Source of the DNA: Clostridia bacterium
GTDB lineage: Bacteria > Bacillota > Clostridia > Oscillospirales > CAG-272
Assembly: GCA_017428635.1 (NCBI GenBank)
Contig: JAFRQK010000014.1
Coordinates: 1 to 57,380, forward strand
Reading direction: 5' to 3'
DNA: 57,380 bases
Part shown: piece after piece, positions 41,765 through 49,877 of the stretch
Position numbering within the stretch: the stretch's first letter is position 1
Layout: the number at the start of each line of letters is the position of its first letter
Notes under the pieces: generated by a model
What the model saw: the letters and a program-made list of their open reading frames with translations, nothing else
Databases searched by the model: none
What the model was told of the DNA's origin: nothing
Position numbers and translations under genes: made by a program

Positions 41765-43021
41765 ATGAAAGAAAAAATCAGGATCGCCGCCGTCGGGCTC
41801 AACAATCGCGGATACTGGCAGACGCGCGAGATCGCCGACATTCCCGGCGTCGAGGTCGTTTCCGTGTGCGATATACACGAGGATCTCTGCGACAGGATCG
41901 CCAACTATCTCGAAGAGACCTACGGAAAAAGACCCGTTTCTTATACCGATTACAAAAAAATGCTCGCCGACGGCGGCTTTGACGCCGTTATGTGCTGTAC
42001 GACCTGGATCACCCATTCCGCGATCGCCGTCGATTCGATGAGAGCGGGTTATGACGTCGGGATCGAGGTCGGAGGGTTTTCCGACGTCGAGGAGGCGTGG
42101 GAACTCGTTCGCGCGGCTGAATCGACCGGACGCATTTGCATGATGCTCGAAAACTGCTGCTATTGCGAGAACGAGCTCGCCGTTTACCGCATGGCGCGCG
42201 AGGGGTTGTTCGGCGAGATAGTCAACTGTACCGGCGGATACTGTCACGACCTCCGGGACGAGATCCTGTACGGACGGATGCTTCGCCACGGCAGGCTCGA
42301 CAATTTTATTCACCGCAACGGAGAGTTCTATCCTACGCATCAGCTCGGACCGATCTGCAAGCTGCTCGGGATCAACAGAGGAAACAGGATCATGACGCTT
42401 ACGAGCGTTTCGAGCAAGGCGCGCGGACTGAAGGAATACCTCCCGCGTACCGAGGGACTTGAATTCCTGAACGACGTCGATTTCAAAGAGGGCGATATCG
42501 TCGACACGCTCCTGAAGTGTGCGAACGGCGAGACGATCCGCCTCACGCACGGGTGCTCTCTCCCGCGCCCGTATTCAAGGATGTATACGGTCTCGGGAAC
42601 GAAAGGCGCTTTCGACGAGGGAACGTTCGGCCCCGCCGTCTACTTTGACCAGGCGACAGGTAAATTCGACGGGTCGTATCCCGATCATCCGTGGCAGCAT
42701 TTTGAGGAATACCGCGAAAAGTACGCGCATCCTCTCTGGACAAAGTACAAAAAGGAAGGCGTCAAGGAGGGGCACGACGGAGTCGACTGGCTCGTTCTGA
42801 ACGCGTTCGTCGAATCGGTGAAACTCGGAGAGCAGGCCCCGATCGACGTATACGACACGGCGCTCTGGGGTTCGATAACGGCGCTTTCCGAGCAGTCGAT
42901 CGCCATGGGCGGCGCGACGCTTCCCGTACCCGACTTCACAAAAGGGAAATGGATAAACAGAGAGCCTCCTCGCAGGAGCGTATATTGCCTCGACGATATA
43001 TGCGGCGAATGCTTTGAATAA
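41765..43021 (+). CDS. Gfo/Idh/MocA family oxidoreductase
   Basis: A 418-residue NAD(P)-binding oxidoreductase. The Rossmann part starts RIAAVGLNNRGYWQTREIADI (residues 5-25) with a CDIHEDLCDRI helix; the usual EKP motif is replaced here by EVGG (near residue 100), so catalysis by the common Lys may be altered, as also happens in GH109-like members. The C-terminal domain has HRNGEFYPTHQLGPICKLL near 180 and GCSLPRPYSRMYTVSGTKGAF near 261, both typical of the longer GH109-related group that uses NAD to cleave or epimerise glycosides. The AAAGGAGG site lies 8 nt before ATG. It is monocistronic. Confidence 0.85.
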   Translation: MKEKIRIAAVGLNNRGYWQTREIADIPGVEVVSVCDIHEDLCDRIANYLEETYGKRPVSYTDYKKMLADGGFDAVMCCTTWITHSAIAVDSMRAGYDVGIEVGGFSDVEEAWELVRAAESTGRICMMLENCCYCENELAVYRMAREGLFGEIVNCTGGYCHDLRDEILYGRMLRHGRLDNFIHRNGEFYPTHQLGPICKLLGINRGNRIMTLTSVSSKARGLKEYLPRTEGLEFLNDVDFKEGDIVDTLLKCANGETIRLTHGCSLPRPYSRMYTVSGTKGAFDEGTFGPAVYFDQATGKFDGSYPDHPWQHFEEYREKYAHPLWTKYKKEGVKEGHDGVDWLVLNAFVESVKLGEQAPIDVYDTALWGSITALSEQSIAMGGATLPVPDFTKGKWINREPPRRSVYCLDDICGECFE

Positions 43022-43038
43022 AGCAATAATACATAAGC

Positions 43039-43074
43039 GTCATCCCGGGTTTTATTTCCCGGGATGACTTTTTT
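43039..43074 (+). terminator. terminator after the 41765-43021 gene
   Basis: GTCATCCCGGG (43039-43049) pairs with CCCGGGATGAC (43058-43068), followed by six T. Confidence 0.9.
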
Positions 43075-43077
43075 CGG

Positions 43078-43104
43078 GAAGACGCAGAACCGTCCCCTGT
43101 CTTT
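43078..43104. repeat. REP-like half copy (GGACGGTTCT family)
   Basis: GAAGACGCAGAACCGTCCCC followed by TGTCTTT matches the right arm of the palindrome at 41638-41693. With that copy it brackets the oxidoreductase gene. Confidence 0.65.
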
Positions 43105-43107
43105 AAG

Positions 43108-43142
43108 AAAAAGGTGTGCAGAGATATCCGCACACCTTTTTT
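43108..43142. terminator. terminator of the serine hydrolase gene (bidirectional)
   Basis: AAAAAGGTGTGC (43108-43119) pairs with GCACACCTTTTT (43130-43141). On the minus strand, after the stop at 43153, it is followed by a T run. Confidence 0.85.
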
Positions 43143-43152
43143 CGTGTTACGC

Positions 43153-44523
43153 TTAAAGTTTTTTGCAGGTGATGCCGTCGAACGACAGGCAGCCGTCGCC
43201 GAACGACAGTCTGAGCATGCCGCCCTTCCTGCCGAACTCGTTCTCTCCGATGGGGAAAAGACGGAACGAAAGACCGTCGCCCTCGTCGTCTATCGCGTCC
43301 GCGTAGAGTTCTCCGTCCTTCATGTACACCTCGTCCACGATGAAATCGCTTTTCTCGGGATGCTCGTACTTTCCGCAATAGCTCTCCCACTTGGATTTAT
43401 CGGGATCCCTCACGACGTTGTCTTCAATGGACTCGATCGGGCCGGGCTCTTCTCCCTTTACGACCGCCTTCATCCCTTTCCAGAAGCTCAAAAACGCCCT
43501 GACGTCCGAATATTCGCGGCAGCCGAAGATAATGAAAGTCCTATCCTCGTCGACGTAATGCTCAAACCACGTTTCAAGGCCGGGCATGCCGCCGCTGTGG
43601 CTGACGATAAGACCGTGCTCTTCGTCGTTCGCGACGCCCCAGCCGAATCCGTAGCCCTCGCCGTCCTCGTCGGCGTAATCCTCGCCGCTCGTCAGTTTCA
43701 CCGGCGTGTACGCGATCTTCTGTTCCTCAAGGGTGAGCACCTTTTCTTCCCGAAGCGCTCTGTCCCACGCGAGCATATCGAATATCGTGGTGTACAGGTA
43801 ATCGCATCCGTTCATCCCGTCCGAGCCAACCACGTAAGGGGCGGTGTCCTCCGAGACGTCGGACGGCACGTAAACGTCGCCTTCCAGGACCATATTGCGG
43901 GCGATGCGGTCGGAGGGCCTGCCGTCCCTGCGGGTGTGATATATGCCCGAGTCCTTCATTCCCGCAGGCTCGAGGATATTCTTTTTGACGAAATCCTCGA
44001 ACCCGACGCCGGAGAGCTTTTCCACCAGATCCGCAAGCAGACAGTATCCGACGTCGGTATACCTGAACGTTTCCCCGGGAGCGTGAGAAGCCTCCTCCCC
44101 GCTTTCTCTGATAAAGCGGAGGACCTCGCTGCACGGCGGGATCCTTTTTTCGTTTTCCCACACGGGGCAGACCCACGCGTCTATCGAGAAATCGTCGGGC
44201 ATCCCGCTCGTATGCGTCAGAAGATGGCGGACCGTCACGCCCGCGTACGGGTAATCGGGATAGTATTTCCGGTACTCGTCGTCAAGGTCCAGTTTCCCCT
44301 CCCTCACGAGAAGCATGACCGCAGTCCCCGTAAACATCTTCGTGATCGACGCCATCTCGAAGATCGTATCTTCTTCCATGGGGAACTTGTTTTCCGCGTC
44401 GCGGAAGCCGCAGGCGCCCTTCGAGATGATCCCGCCGTTCTCGGCGTAGAGCCAGACGCCGTTGAAAGCGCCCTTTTTATTGGCCTCGCGAGCCAGGTTA
44501 TCCATCATAGTATGCTTGTCCAT
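43153..44523 (-). CDS. serine hydrolase (beta-lactamase/PBP-like family)
   Basis: A 456-residue enzyme of the beta-lactamase class C/esterase fold. The SxxK motif is SITK near residue 58 (EMASITKMFTGTAVML), followed by the family's HLLTHTSGMPDDF near 101, YTDVGYCLLADL near 146 in place of YxN, and SHSGGMPGLETW near 311 as the third (HxG-like) motif. A lipocalin-like C-terminal domain (about residues 370-456) follows. No signal peptide is seen, so it may act inside the cell, on peptides or esters; true beta-lactamase activity is not implied. ATG at 44523 follows GGAGG; a TTG four codons earlier is less likely. Confidence 0.85.
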   Translation of the reverse strand: MDKHTMMDNLAREANKKGAFNGVWLYAENGGIISKGACGFRDAENKFPMEEDTIFEMASITKMFTGTAVMLLVREGKLDLDDEYRKYYPDYPYAGVTVRHLLTHTSGMPDDFSIDAWVCPVWENEKRIPPCSEVLRFIRESGEEASHAPGETFRYTDVGYCLLADLVEKLSGVGFEDFVKKNILEPAGMKDSGIYHTRRDGRPSDRIARNMVLEGDVYVPSDVSEDTAPYVVGSDGMNGCDYLYTTIFDMLAWDRALREEKVLTLEEQKIAYTPVKLTSGEDYADEDGEGYGFGWGVANDEEHGLIVSHSGGMPGLETWFEHYVDEDRTFIIFGCREYSDVRAFLSFWKGMKAVVKGEEPGPIESIEDNVVRDPDKSKWESYCGKYEHPEKSDFIVDEVYMKDGELYADAIDDEGDGLSFRLFPIGENEFGRKGGMLRLSFGDGCLSFDGITCKKL

Positions 44524-44576
44524 TTTTACCTCCAAAGATCCCGGATCCGCCGGGCCGGTTGCTCTGTTTCGGAATA

Positions 44577-44606
44577 ATTATATCACAAGGCGTAAGGACC
44601 GTTCAA
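44577..44606 (-). promoter_or_regulatory. promoter of the serine hydrolase gene
   Basis: Minus strand: TTGAAC (44606-44601), an 18-bp spacer and TATAAT (44582-44577). The -10 context CTTGTGATATAATT is the same as at the opp promoter. Confidence 0.75.
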
Positions 44607-44705
44607 GCCGTACCTCTGCCGCAGTGAAATGAAGGCGGTCCCCCGATAATTGTCCGGATCTCAAAATCAACAGTTTTCCGGGTATATATATTTTCGAAAA
44701 AATAT

Positions 44706-44713
44706 GTTATAAT
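44706..44713 (+). promoter_or_regulatory. probable extended -10 promoter of ktrB
   Basis: TGTTATAAT-type extended -10 (44706-44713, TATAAT at 44708-44713); a clear -35 is lacking. It lies about 50 nt before the potassium transporter gene. Confidence 0.45.
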
Positions 44714-44762
44714 TATTAAAAACCTCCGCGATCCTCCGCCTTAATAAATCAATGGTGATGAT

Positions 44763-46103
44763 ATGTCGAAACGCATACACAGACTGACTCATATACAGAT
44801 AATATCTCTCGGATATCTCGTGATGATCGCCGTGGGGACCTTGCTGCTGGCGCTTCCCTTCGCCTCCGCGTCGGGGGCGTCCGTCGGATTCAGGACCGCG
44901 TTTTTCACGTCGACCTCGGCGTCCTGCGTAACCGGGCTGATCCTTCAGCCGACCGCGGCGTGCTGGTCGATCTTCGGACAGGCCGTGATACTCGTACTGA
45001 TCCAGATCGGCGGCCTCGGGTTCATGACGATCGCCGCGCTCTTCTTCATCGCGCTGAACCGCAGGATGGGGCTGCGTCAGCGCGAAACGATGGTCGAGAG
45101 CATCAACCTTTCCCGGGTCGACGGCATCATGAAGATCTCGCGCAAGATCCTCCTCGGGACGCTTCTGTTCGAGGGATCGGGAGCTCTTCTCCTCTCTATC
45201 CGTTTTATTCCCCTCTTAGGGGTCGGAAAGGGGATCTGGTGCAGCGTTTTCCACTCCGTTTCCGCATTCTGCAACGCCGGTTTCGATCTGATGGGCGACT
45301 ACGGCGGCGTATCGTCGCTGATGTATTTCCACAGCGACCCGCTCGTCAGCGGGGTCGTCATGCTTCTGATAATCGTAGGCGGTCTCGGATTCATCGTCTG
45401 GAACGACGTTTCCGTTCACGGTTTCCGACTTCGCAGATACAGCACTCATTCCAAGCTCGTCCTCGCCGTCACGGGGGTCCTCGTGTTCGGCGGAGCGCTG
45501 CTCTTCTTCTTCTTTGAGGGGAACGCCACCGGCACTGACAAATCGGTCCCGACGCGCGTGCTCGAGGCTCTTTTCTCCTCGGTCACCGCAAGGACGGCGG
45601 GCTTCAATACCGTCAGCACCGCGTCGCTTTCGGGCGCGTCCAAGCTGCTGACGATAGTGTGGATGTTTATCGGAGGGTCTCCCGGTTCGACCGCGGGCGG
45701 TATTAAAACGACGACTCTCGCCGTTCTGATCCTGACGGCGGTCGCCCACACGAGAGGCGTCAAGCGTCCCTCCGCGTTCGGCCGCAGTATCTCCGGTGAC
45801 GCCGTGCGAAAGAGTCTCTCCGTCTTCACGATAAACCTGTCGTGCGCTCTCGTCTCGACGCTCGTCATATGCGGGACCGGGAACACCGGCGTCGTCGACA
45901 CGCTGTTCGAGACCGTCTCGGCGATCGGAACGGTCGGAATGTCTACGGGTCTGACGGGACAGCTTTCACCGCTCTCGGTCTATATCATCGCGATCCTGAT
46001 GTTCATCGGGCGCGTCGGAAGCGTGTCGTTCTCAATGGCGCTGCTTGAAAAACGCAGGCGCGCGCCGGTCTCTTATCCCGAAGGCGAGATAATCGTAGGG
46101 TAA
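44763..46103 (+). CDS. ktrB: TrkH/KtrB potassium channel subunit
   Basis: A 446-residue membrane protein forming the ion path of a Ktr/Trk potassium uptake system. The four pore-loop repeats are visible: TSTSASCVTGL near residue 50, SVSAFCNAGFDLMGDY near 168, SVTARTAGFNTVS near 278, and TVSAIGTVGMSTGLT near 384, each with the expected Gly in the selectivity filter. Eight membrane helices flank them. The length fits KtrB. The regulatory partner follows 39 nt downstream. Such systems respond to osmotic stress and c-di-AMP; no riboswitch was found in the leader. The start ATG at 44763 has only a weak ribosome site. Confidence 0.92.
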   Translation: MSKRIHRLTHIQIISLGYLVMIAVGTLLLALPFASASGASVGFRTAFFTSTSASCVTGLILQPTAACWSIFGQAVILVLIQIGGLGFMTIAALFFIALNRRMGLRQRETMVESINLSRVDGIMKISRKILLGTLLFEGSGALLLSIRFIPLLGVGKGIWCSVFHSVSAFCNAGFDLMGDYGGVSSLMYFHSDPLVSGVVMLLIIVGGLGFIVWNDVSVHGFRLRRYSTHSKLVLAVTGVLVFGGALLFFFFEGNATGTDKSVPTRVLEALFSSVTARTAGFNTVSTASLSGASKLLTIVWMFIGGSPGSTAGGIKTTTLAVLILTAVAHTRGVKRPSAFGRSISGDAVRKSLSVFTINLSCALVSTLVICGTGNTGVVDTLFETVSAIGTVGMSTGLTGQLSPLSVYIIAILMFIGRVGSVSFSMALLEKRRRAPVSYPEGEIIVG

Positions 46104-46142
46104 TTCGTTTCAGTTTATATAAATTTCAGAAAGGATAAAAAA

Positions 46143-46787
46143 ATGAAATCATTTTTGATAATCGGAATGGGGACATTCGGGCACCTTCTGACGCAGGCGT
46201 TTGCAAAGCAGAAGTGCGATCTGATGGTGGTCGATATCAACGAGAGCGCGCTTGAGGACGTGCTGTCCCTCGGCGTCAGCGCGAAGATCGGCGACTGCAC
46301 CAACCCGGAAACGCTGAAGTCGTTTGACGTCGCGTCGTTCGACGCCTGCTTCGTCTGCGTCAGCGGCGATTTCCAGTCGAGTCTGCAGATAACCAGTCTT
46401 CTCAAAGAACTCGGAGCCGTTTCCGTTTTCAGCAAGGCGGCGGGAGATATCCATGAAAAATTCCTGCGCAGAAACGGCGCAGATTTCATAATCTATCCGG
46501 AACGCGAGACGGCGGAATCGCTCGCCGTCAGCGAAAGCAACGACTCGATCTTCGACTGCATCCCTCTCGCGGACGGTTTCAACGTTTACGAGATCACCGC
46601 TCCGGCGGCGTGGCACGGGAAAAGGATCTGCGACGTGAACGTGCGCTCGAAATACAACCTCAGCATCTTGGCGACCGTAAAGGACGGCAAGATCACGCCT
46701 ATGCCGCCGATCGACTACGTTTTCAACAAAGAGGAGCACCTGATGGTGCTCGGCGACAGCGAAAGTCTCCGCCGCGCGGATATCTGA
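46143..46787 (+). CDS. ktrA: KtrA/TrkA potassium uptake regulatory subunit
   Basis: A 214-residue cytoplasmic RCK protein that gates KtrB. The N-terminal RCK domain has the dinucleotide loop FLIIGMGTFGHLL (residues 4-16), an acidic end of strand 2 (MVVDINESAL near 28) and GDCTNPETL near 50; a short RCK-C domain (about 140-214) with FNVYEITAPAAWHGKRI follows and could bind c-di-AMP as in relatives. AAAGGA precedes ATG 46143. It is cotranscribed with ktrB and ends at the terminator at 46824. Confidence 0.92.
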   Translation: MKSFLIIGMGTFGHLLTQAFAKQKCDLMVVDINESALEDVLSLGVSAKIGDCTNPETLKSFDVASFDACFVCVSGDFQSSLQITSLLKELGAVSVFSKAAGDIHEKFLRRNGADFIIYPERETAESLAVSESNDSIFDCIPLADGFNVYEITAPAAWHGKRICDVNVRSKYNLSILATVKDGKITPMPPIDYVFNKEEHLMVLGDSESLRRADI

Positions 46788-46823
46788 CGGGCGAAACTGC
46801 GCCCGATAGAGTTATCGCTGATA

Positions 46824-46866
46824 AAAAAGCGTCTTTTGTCCCGGAGGGCAAAAGACGCTTTTTCTC
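46824..46866. terminator. bidirectional terminator between ktrA and the YwaF-like gene
   Basis: AAAAAGCGTCTTTTG (46824-46838) pairs perfectly with CAAAAGACGCTTTTT (46849-46863); T runs exist on both strands. Confidence 0.9.
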
Positions 46867-46880
46867 TTTTTACGTCGTTC

Positions 46881-47690
46881 TTACGGCGCGCGTTTTCTGA
46901 AGATCTTTCCGACGCCGAACGCGCAGAACCATACGGCCGCCGCCCCGAGACAGAACGCCAGAACGTATAAAAACAGGAAAACGGCGTACGGCACGTGGGG
47001 CTGTATATCGCGGAACACCGGCAAAGGACACGAGTAAAAAGGCGAGATATAAAACATATTGAACGTCAACTCCGTGTCGATCACGTTTCTGAGGACGAGT
47101 CCCCATAACGCGTCCATGATCAGCGCGATACCGACCGCCGCGGAATAGACCGCCGCGGCGCCGAACCACTCACGGAGATAACCCCCGGCTGACCGGGCGT
47201 AACCGTTCGCGACGATGAGATAAAGGCCGACGACCACGATCGACGTGTGCCAGAAAAAGCTGTGGCAGGTGAGCGTCACGTAGTCCCAGTACAGACCCTC
47301 GGGAAGAACGAGCGTCATGATGCCTGCGATCAGCCCGAAAAACGAGAGAAACTTATAGATCGCGTCTTTCACGCGTCCCTTCGGGAGAAGAGGCGCGATG
47401 ACCGCGGCGAACATCGGAACGGAGCAGAACTGCCACGGGAACAGATCCCAAGGGTACTCTCCTTTCTCGATCGTGAAGAAGATCTGTTTGTATATTTCCG
47501 CCGCCAGCATAACGAGACCGTACGCCAGCACGACGCGGTCCGTCGTTTTCTTATTATGCCTTGCGGCGACCGGCAGCAGGATGATGCACTCAAGCGCCAG
47601 GATCCCCATCCACATGAAGAAAAACCAGCCGTACATCGCGCCGCCGTTTTTGGGCAGGAACGCCTCGTCCCATTTCCAAGCTGTTATCAT
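46881..47690 (-). CDS. YwaF-like membrane protein
   Basis: A 269-residue integral membrane protein with about seven helices. The EYPWDLFPWQFCSVPMF segment near residue 78 and the CHSFFWHTSIVVVGLYL segment near 137 match the TIGR02206/YwaF family, whose Bacillus members are of unknown function and are distantly related to TMEM164-like acyltransferases, with a conserved Cys and His. The ATG at 47690 has a CAGGAGA site. A weak promoter (TACAAT at 47789-47784 with a poor -35) may serve it. The gene stands alone between two terminators or divergent promoters. Confidence 0.7.
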   Translation of the reverse strand: MITAWKWDEAFLPKNGGAMYGWFFFMWMGILALECIILLPVAARHNKKTTDRVVLAYGLVMLAAEIYKQIFFTIEKGEYPWDLFPWQFCSVPMFAAVIAPLLPKGRVKDAIYKFLSFFGLIAGIMTLVLPEGLYWDYVTLTCHSFFWHTSIVVVGLYLIVANGYARSAGGYLREWFGAAAVYSAAVGIALIMDALWGLVLRNVIDTELTFNMFYISPFYSCPLPVFRDIQPHVPYAVFLFLYVLAFCLGAAAVWFCAFGVGKIFRKRAP

Positions 47691-47852
47691 TTATTATCTC
47701 CTGTAACAAAAACTCCCGGGCAAACGGGCTTTTCACGGACGCCTTCGTCAAACCGGGATCCGTCGGTTCACGCCGTCTTCTCTATTGTACCACACCCCGC
47801 CGTCTCAGTAAAGAAAAATCCTCGTCCGACCCGTCCGAGATTCCGCCGACCG

Positions 47853-47881
47853 TTGAAAAACGCCGCCTTTCGTGATATACT
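47853..47881 (+). promoter_or_regulatory. promoter of the CotH gene
   Basis: TTGAAA (47853-47858), a 17-bp spacer and TATACT (47876-47881), about 30 nt before the start codon. Confidence 0.8.
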
Positions 47882-47917
47882 GTCGTTACATCCGAAAAAC
47901 ATATAACGGAGCATAAA

Positions 47918-49708
47918 ATGAAACGTTCTGTCATACGCGGGATCACATCCGCCCTGATTATATTCGCGATCCTCCTGACCGCTCTTTCGGGCTGCGCGGA
48001 CAGAGGGGGCGGCTCCGAATCCGAAAACGTGATCTACGAGAGGCAGAGCGAAGGCTCAAAAAGCGTAATGACGGAAAGCGCCGCCCCGAATCCGCTCCGG
48101 TCGGAGGCTGCCGACGCCGGGGCGCTTTTGTGGACGTTCGCCGATCCCTCTGATAAACAGACCCGTATCACGGCGGCGGAATTTGACGGGGCGCTCACGC
48201 TGTTTTTACCTTCCTCGTCTTCTCTCTGCGCGGTGACGCTGTACTGTTCCGAAGCGTCCGTCGAACTCACCGGAGGCGACGGCGTCCGGCTGGACGTTCC
48301 TTCAGGAGGGTCCGCCGATTTCACGCTGTTCCCCGGCGACGGGCGGACGGCGTCGAGATGCTCCTACCGCATCGGCGACAAAACGGGAGAACTGACCGTT
48401 ATGCGGAGCGAAAACGTCGACGCTCTGTTCCTTGTAAGCGACGATCCGGCAGGCCGCGGCCGCGGCTGGGTGGAATCCAGCCCGGACCACTCGTTGAAGG
48501 CGACGGGCGGCATGACGCTCCTCGACCCTGCAGGGAAGGCGGTCTACAGCGGAGCCCTCACCCAGATCAAAGGGCGCGGAAACTCGACGTGGGGGCTGCC
48601 GAAGCGCCCGTATCAGATCAAACTGGAGAAGAAGACCGATCTGCTGGGCACCGGGGACCGCGCGAACTCTTCCGGAACGTGGCTCCTGCTGGCAAATTAT
48701 CTGGACGCTTCCCTGATGCGAAACGATCTGATCTTAGATATATCCCGCGCGCTGGGGCTTATCGACACGCCGGAATACGCGCATGCGGATCTCTGGTACG
48801 ACGGGGAATATCGCGGCAGTTACCTCATTACCGAAAAAGTGGAGATAGGATCGGGCCGCGTTGAGATAAGAAATCTGGAAAAACACGTAAAAACGGCAAA
48901 TCCCGGGTACGACTTCGACGCTCCCGCCGTGAAGCGGGACGTCACGCCCTGGGGCACGGAGATGCAGTACGCGGAAGGCGTCGAGTATCAGGGCGATCTC
49001 TCCGGCGGCTATCTGCTGGAGATCGAGAACGAAGACCGCATCCGCAGCGAGGTCTCCTGGTTCCGGACCCGCAACGGGGATTTTATCAACGTCAAATCGC
49101 CCGAGGCGGTCCCGCGCGACGCGCTGCTCTATATCGCAGGCATATATCAGGAGTTTGAGGACGCGGTCTTCAACGGCGGCGTCAACCCGGATACGGGGAA
49201 ACTCTATTCCGATTACGCGGATCTCGATTCCCTGGTCCTCTGTTACCTTGCGATGGAACTATCGGGCAACTCGGAGTGCTTCGTCAACTCGACCTTCTTC
49301 TACAAGGACGCGGGCGACGCCAAGCTGCGCTGCGGACCGATGTGGGATTATGATCTCTCGCTGAGCGTTCTCAGCACGGAAGTGCGGGCCGGAAAGACCC
49401 GCCTGGGCGGCGCTTTGACGGCTCTGCCGGATTTTGCGGCCAAAGTCGGCGAGACATACCGTGAAACGCTCTATCCGCTGCTCGAAAACTTTCTTTCCGA
49501 AAACGGGCGCATCGAATCTTTGCGCGCTCAGCTCTCCGCCTCCGCGCGAATGAACTATACGCTCTGGCCGTATCGCAGTTATATGGGCGAGGCGCAGGCG
49601 GGCGACGGATTCGACCCGAACGTGGACTACGTGGCGGATTATCTTTCACAGCGCCGCGAATTCCTTCTGACCGCTTTTGAAAGCCGTCCCGCAGAACCGG
49701 AAGAGTAA
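47918..49708 (+). CDS. CotH-kinase-family lipoprotein
   Basis: A 596-residue exported protein with a lipobox LSGC (Cys26). After a linker and a beta-rich domain (about 60-170) comes the CotH kinase-like domain, starting at QIKGRGNSTWGLPKRPYQIKL near residue 208, where the Lys is expected to contact ATP; DASLMRNDLILD near 260, LWYDGEYRGSYLITEKVEI near 287, NSECFVNSTFFYKD near 447 and the metal-binding MWDYDLSL near 474 follow. Spore-coat CotH proteins are kinases that phosphorylate partner proteins; in gut clostridia such exported forms are common and their targets unknown. An anchored, outward-facing enzyme acting on the cell surface or on glycans is likely. Confidence 0.88.
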   Translation: MKRSVIRGITSALIIFAILLTALSGCADRGGGSESENVIYERQSEGSKSVMTESAAPNPLRSEAADAGALLWTFADPSDKQTRITAAEFDGALTLFLPSSSSLCAVTLYCSEASVELTGGDGVRLDVPSGGSADFTLFPGDGRTASRCSYRIGDKTGELTVMRSENVDALFLVSDDPAGRGRGWVESSPDHSLKATGGMTLLDPAGKAVYSGALTQIKGRGNSTWGLPKRPYQIKLEKKTDLLGTGDRANSSGTWLLLANYLDASLMRNDLILDISRALGLIDTPEYAHADLWYDGEYRGSYLITEKVEIGSGRVEIRNLEKHVKTANPGYDFDAPAVKRDVTPWGTEMQYAEGVEYQGDLSGGYLLEIENEDRIRSEVSWFRTRNGDFINVKSPEAVPRDALLYIAGIYQEFEDAVFNGGVNPDTGKLYSDYADLDSLVLCYLAMELSGNSECFVNSTFFYKDAGDAKLRCGPMWDYDLSLSVLSTEVRAGKTRLGGALTALPDFAAKVGETYRETLYPLLENFLSENGRIESLRAQLSASARMNYTLWPYRSYMGEAQAGDGFDPNVDYVADYLSQRREFLLTAFESRPAEPEE

Positions 49709-49764
49709 AGAAAGCCGCTTTTGCGGTTCCCGCTCCGTCAGTCTTTCCCGCGTTTGACGCGGTA

Positions 49765-49803
49765 AAAAAGACAAGACCGTCCAAGTCGATCTTGTCTTTT
49801 TTT
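49765..49803 (+). terminator. terminator of the CotH gene
   Basis: AAAAGACAAGA (49765-49775) pairs with TCTTGTCTTTT (49790-49800), followed by more T's. Confidence 0.85.
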
Positions 49804-49818
49804 CAAAGCGGATTTTGA

Positions 49819-49847
49819 TTGAAAGAATTTACCCGATATGATATAAT
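49819..49847 (+). promoter_or_regulatory. promoter of the SLH/GH99-like gene
   Basis: TTGAAA (49819-49824), a 17-bp spacer and TATAAT (49842-49847), about 30 nt before the start codon. Confidence 0.85.
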
Positions 49848-49877
49848 TTCTATGCAGCTCTATCCCGGAGGATTATT

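Noticed and set aside
43153-44523. True beta-lactamase resistance gene
   Set aside because: No signal peptide, YTD in place of the YxN motif and a lipocalin-like C-terminal domain fit the broad serine hydrolase family and not a class C beta-lactamase.
44524-44762. c-di-AMP (ydaO) riboswitch before ktrB
   Set aside because: The 240-bp gap holds two promoters facing opposite ways; only about 50 nt of leader would be left for ktrB, too little for this aptamer.
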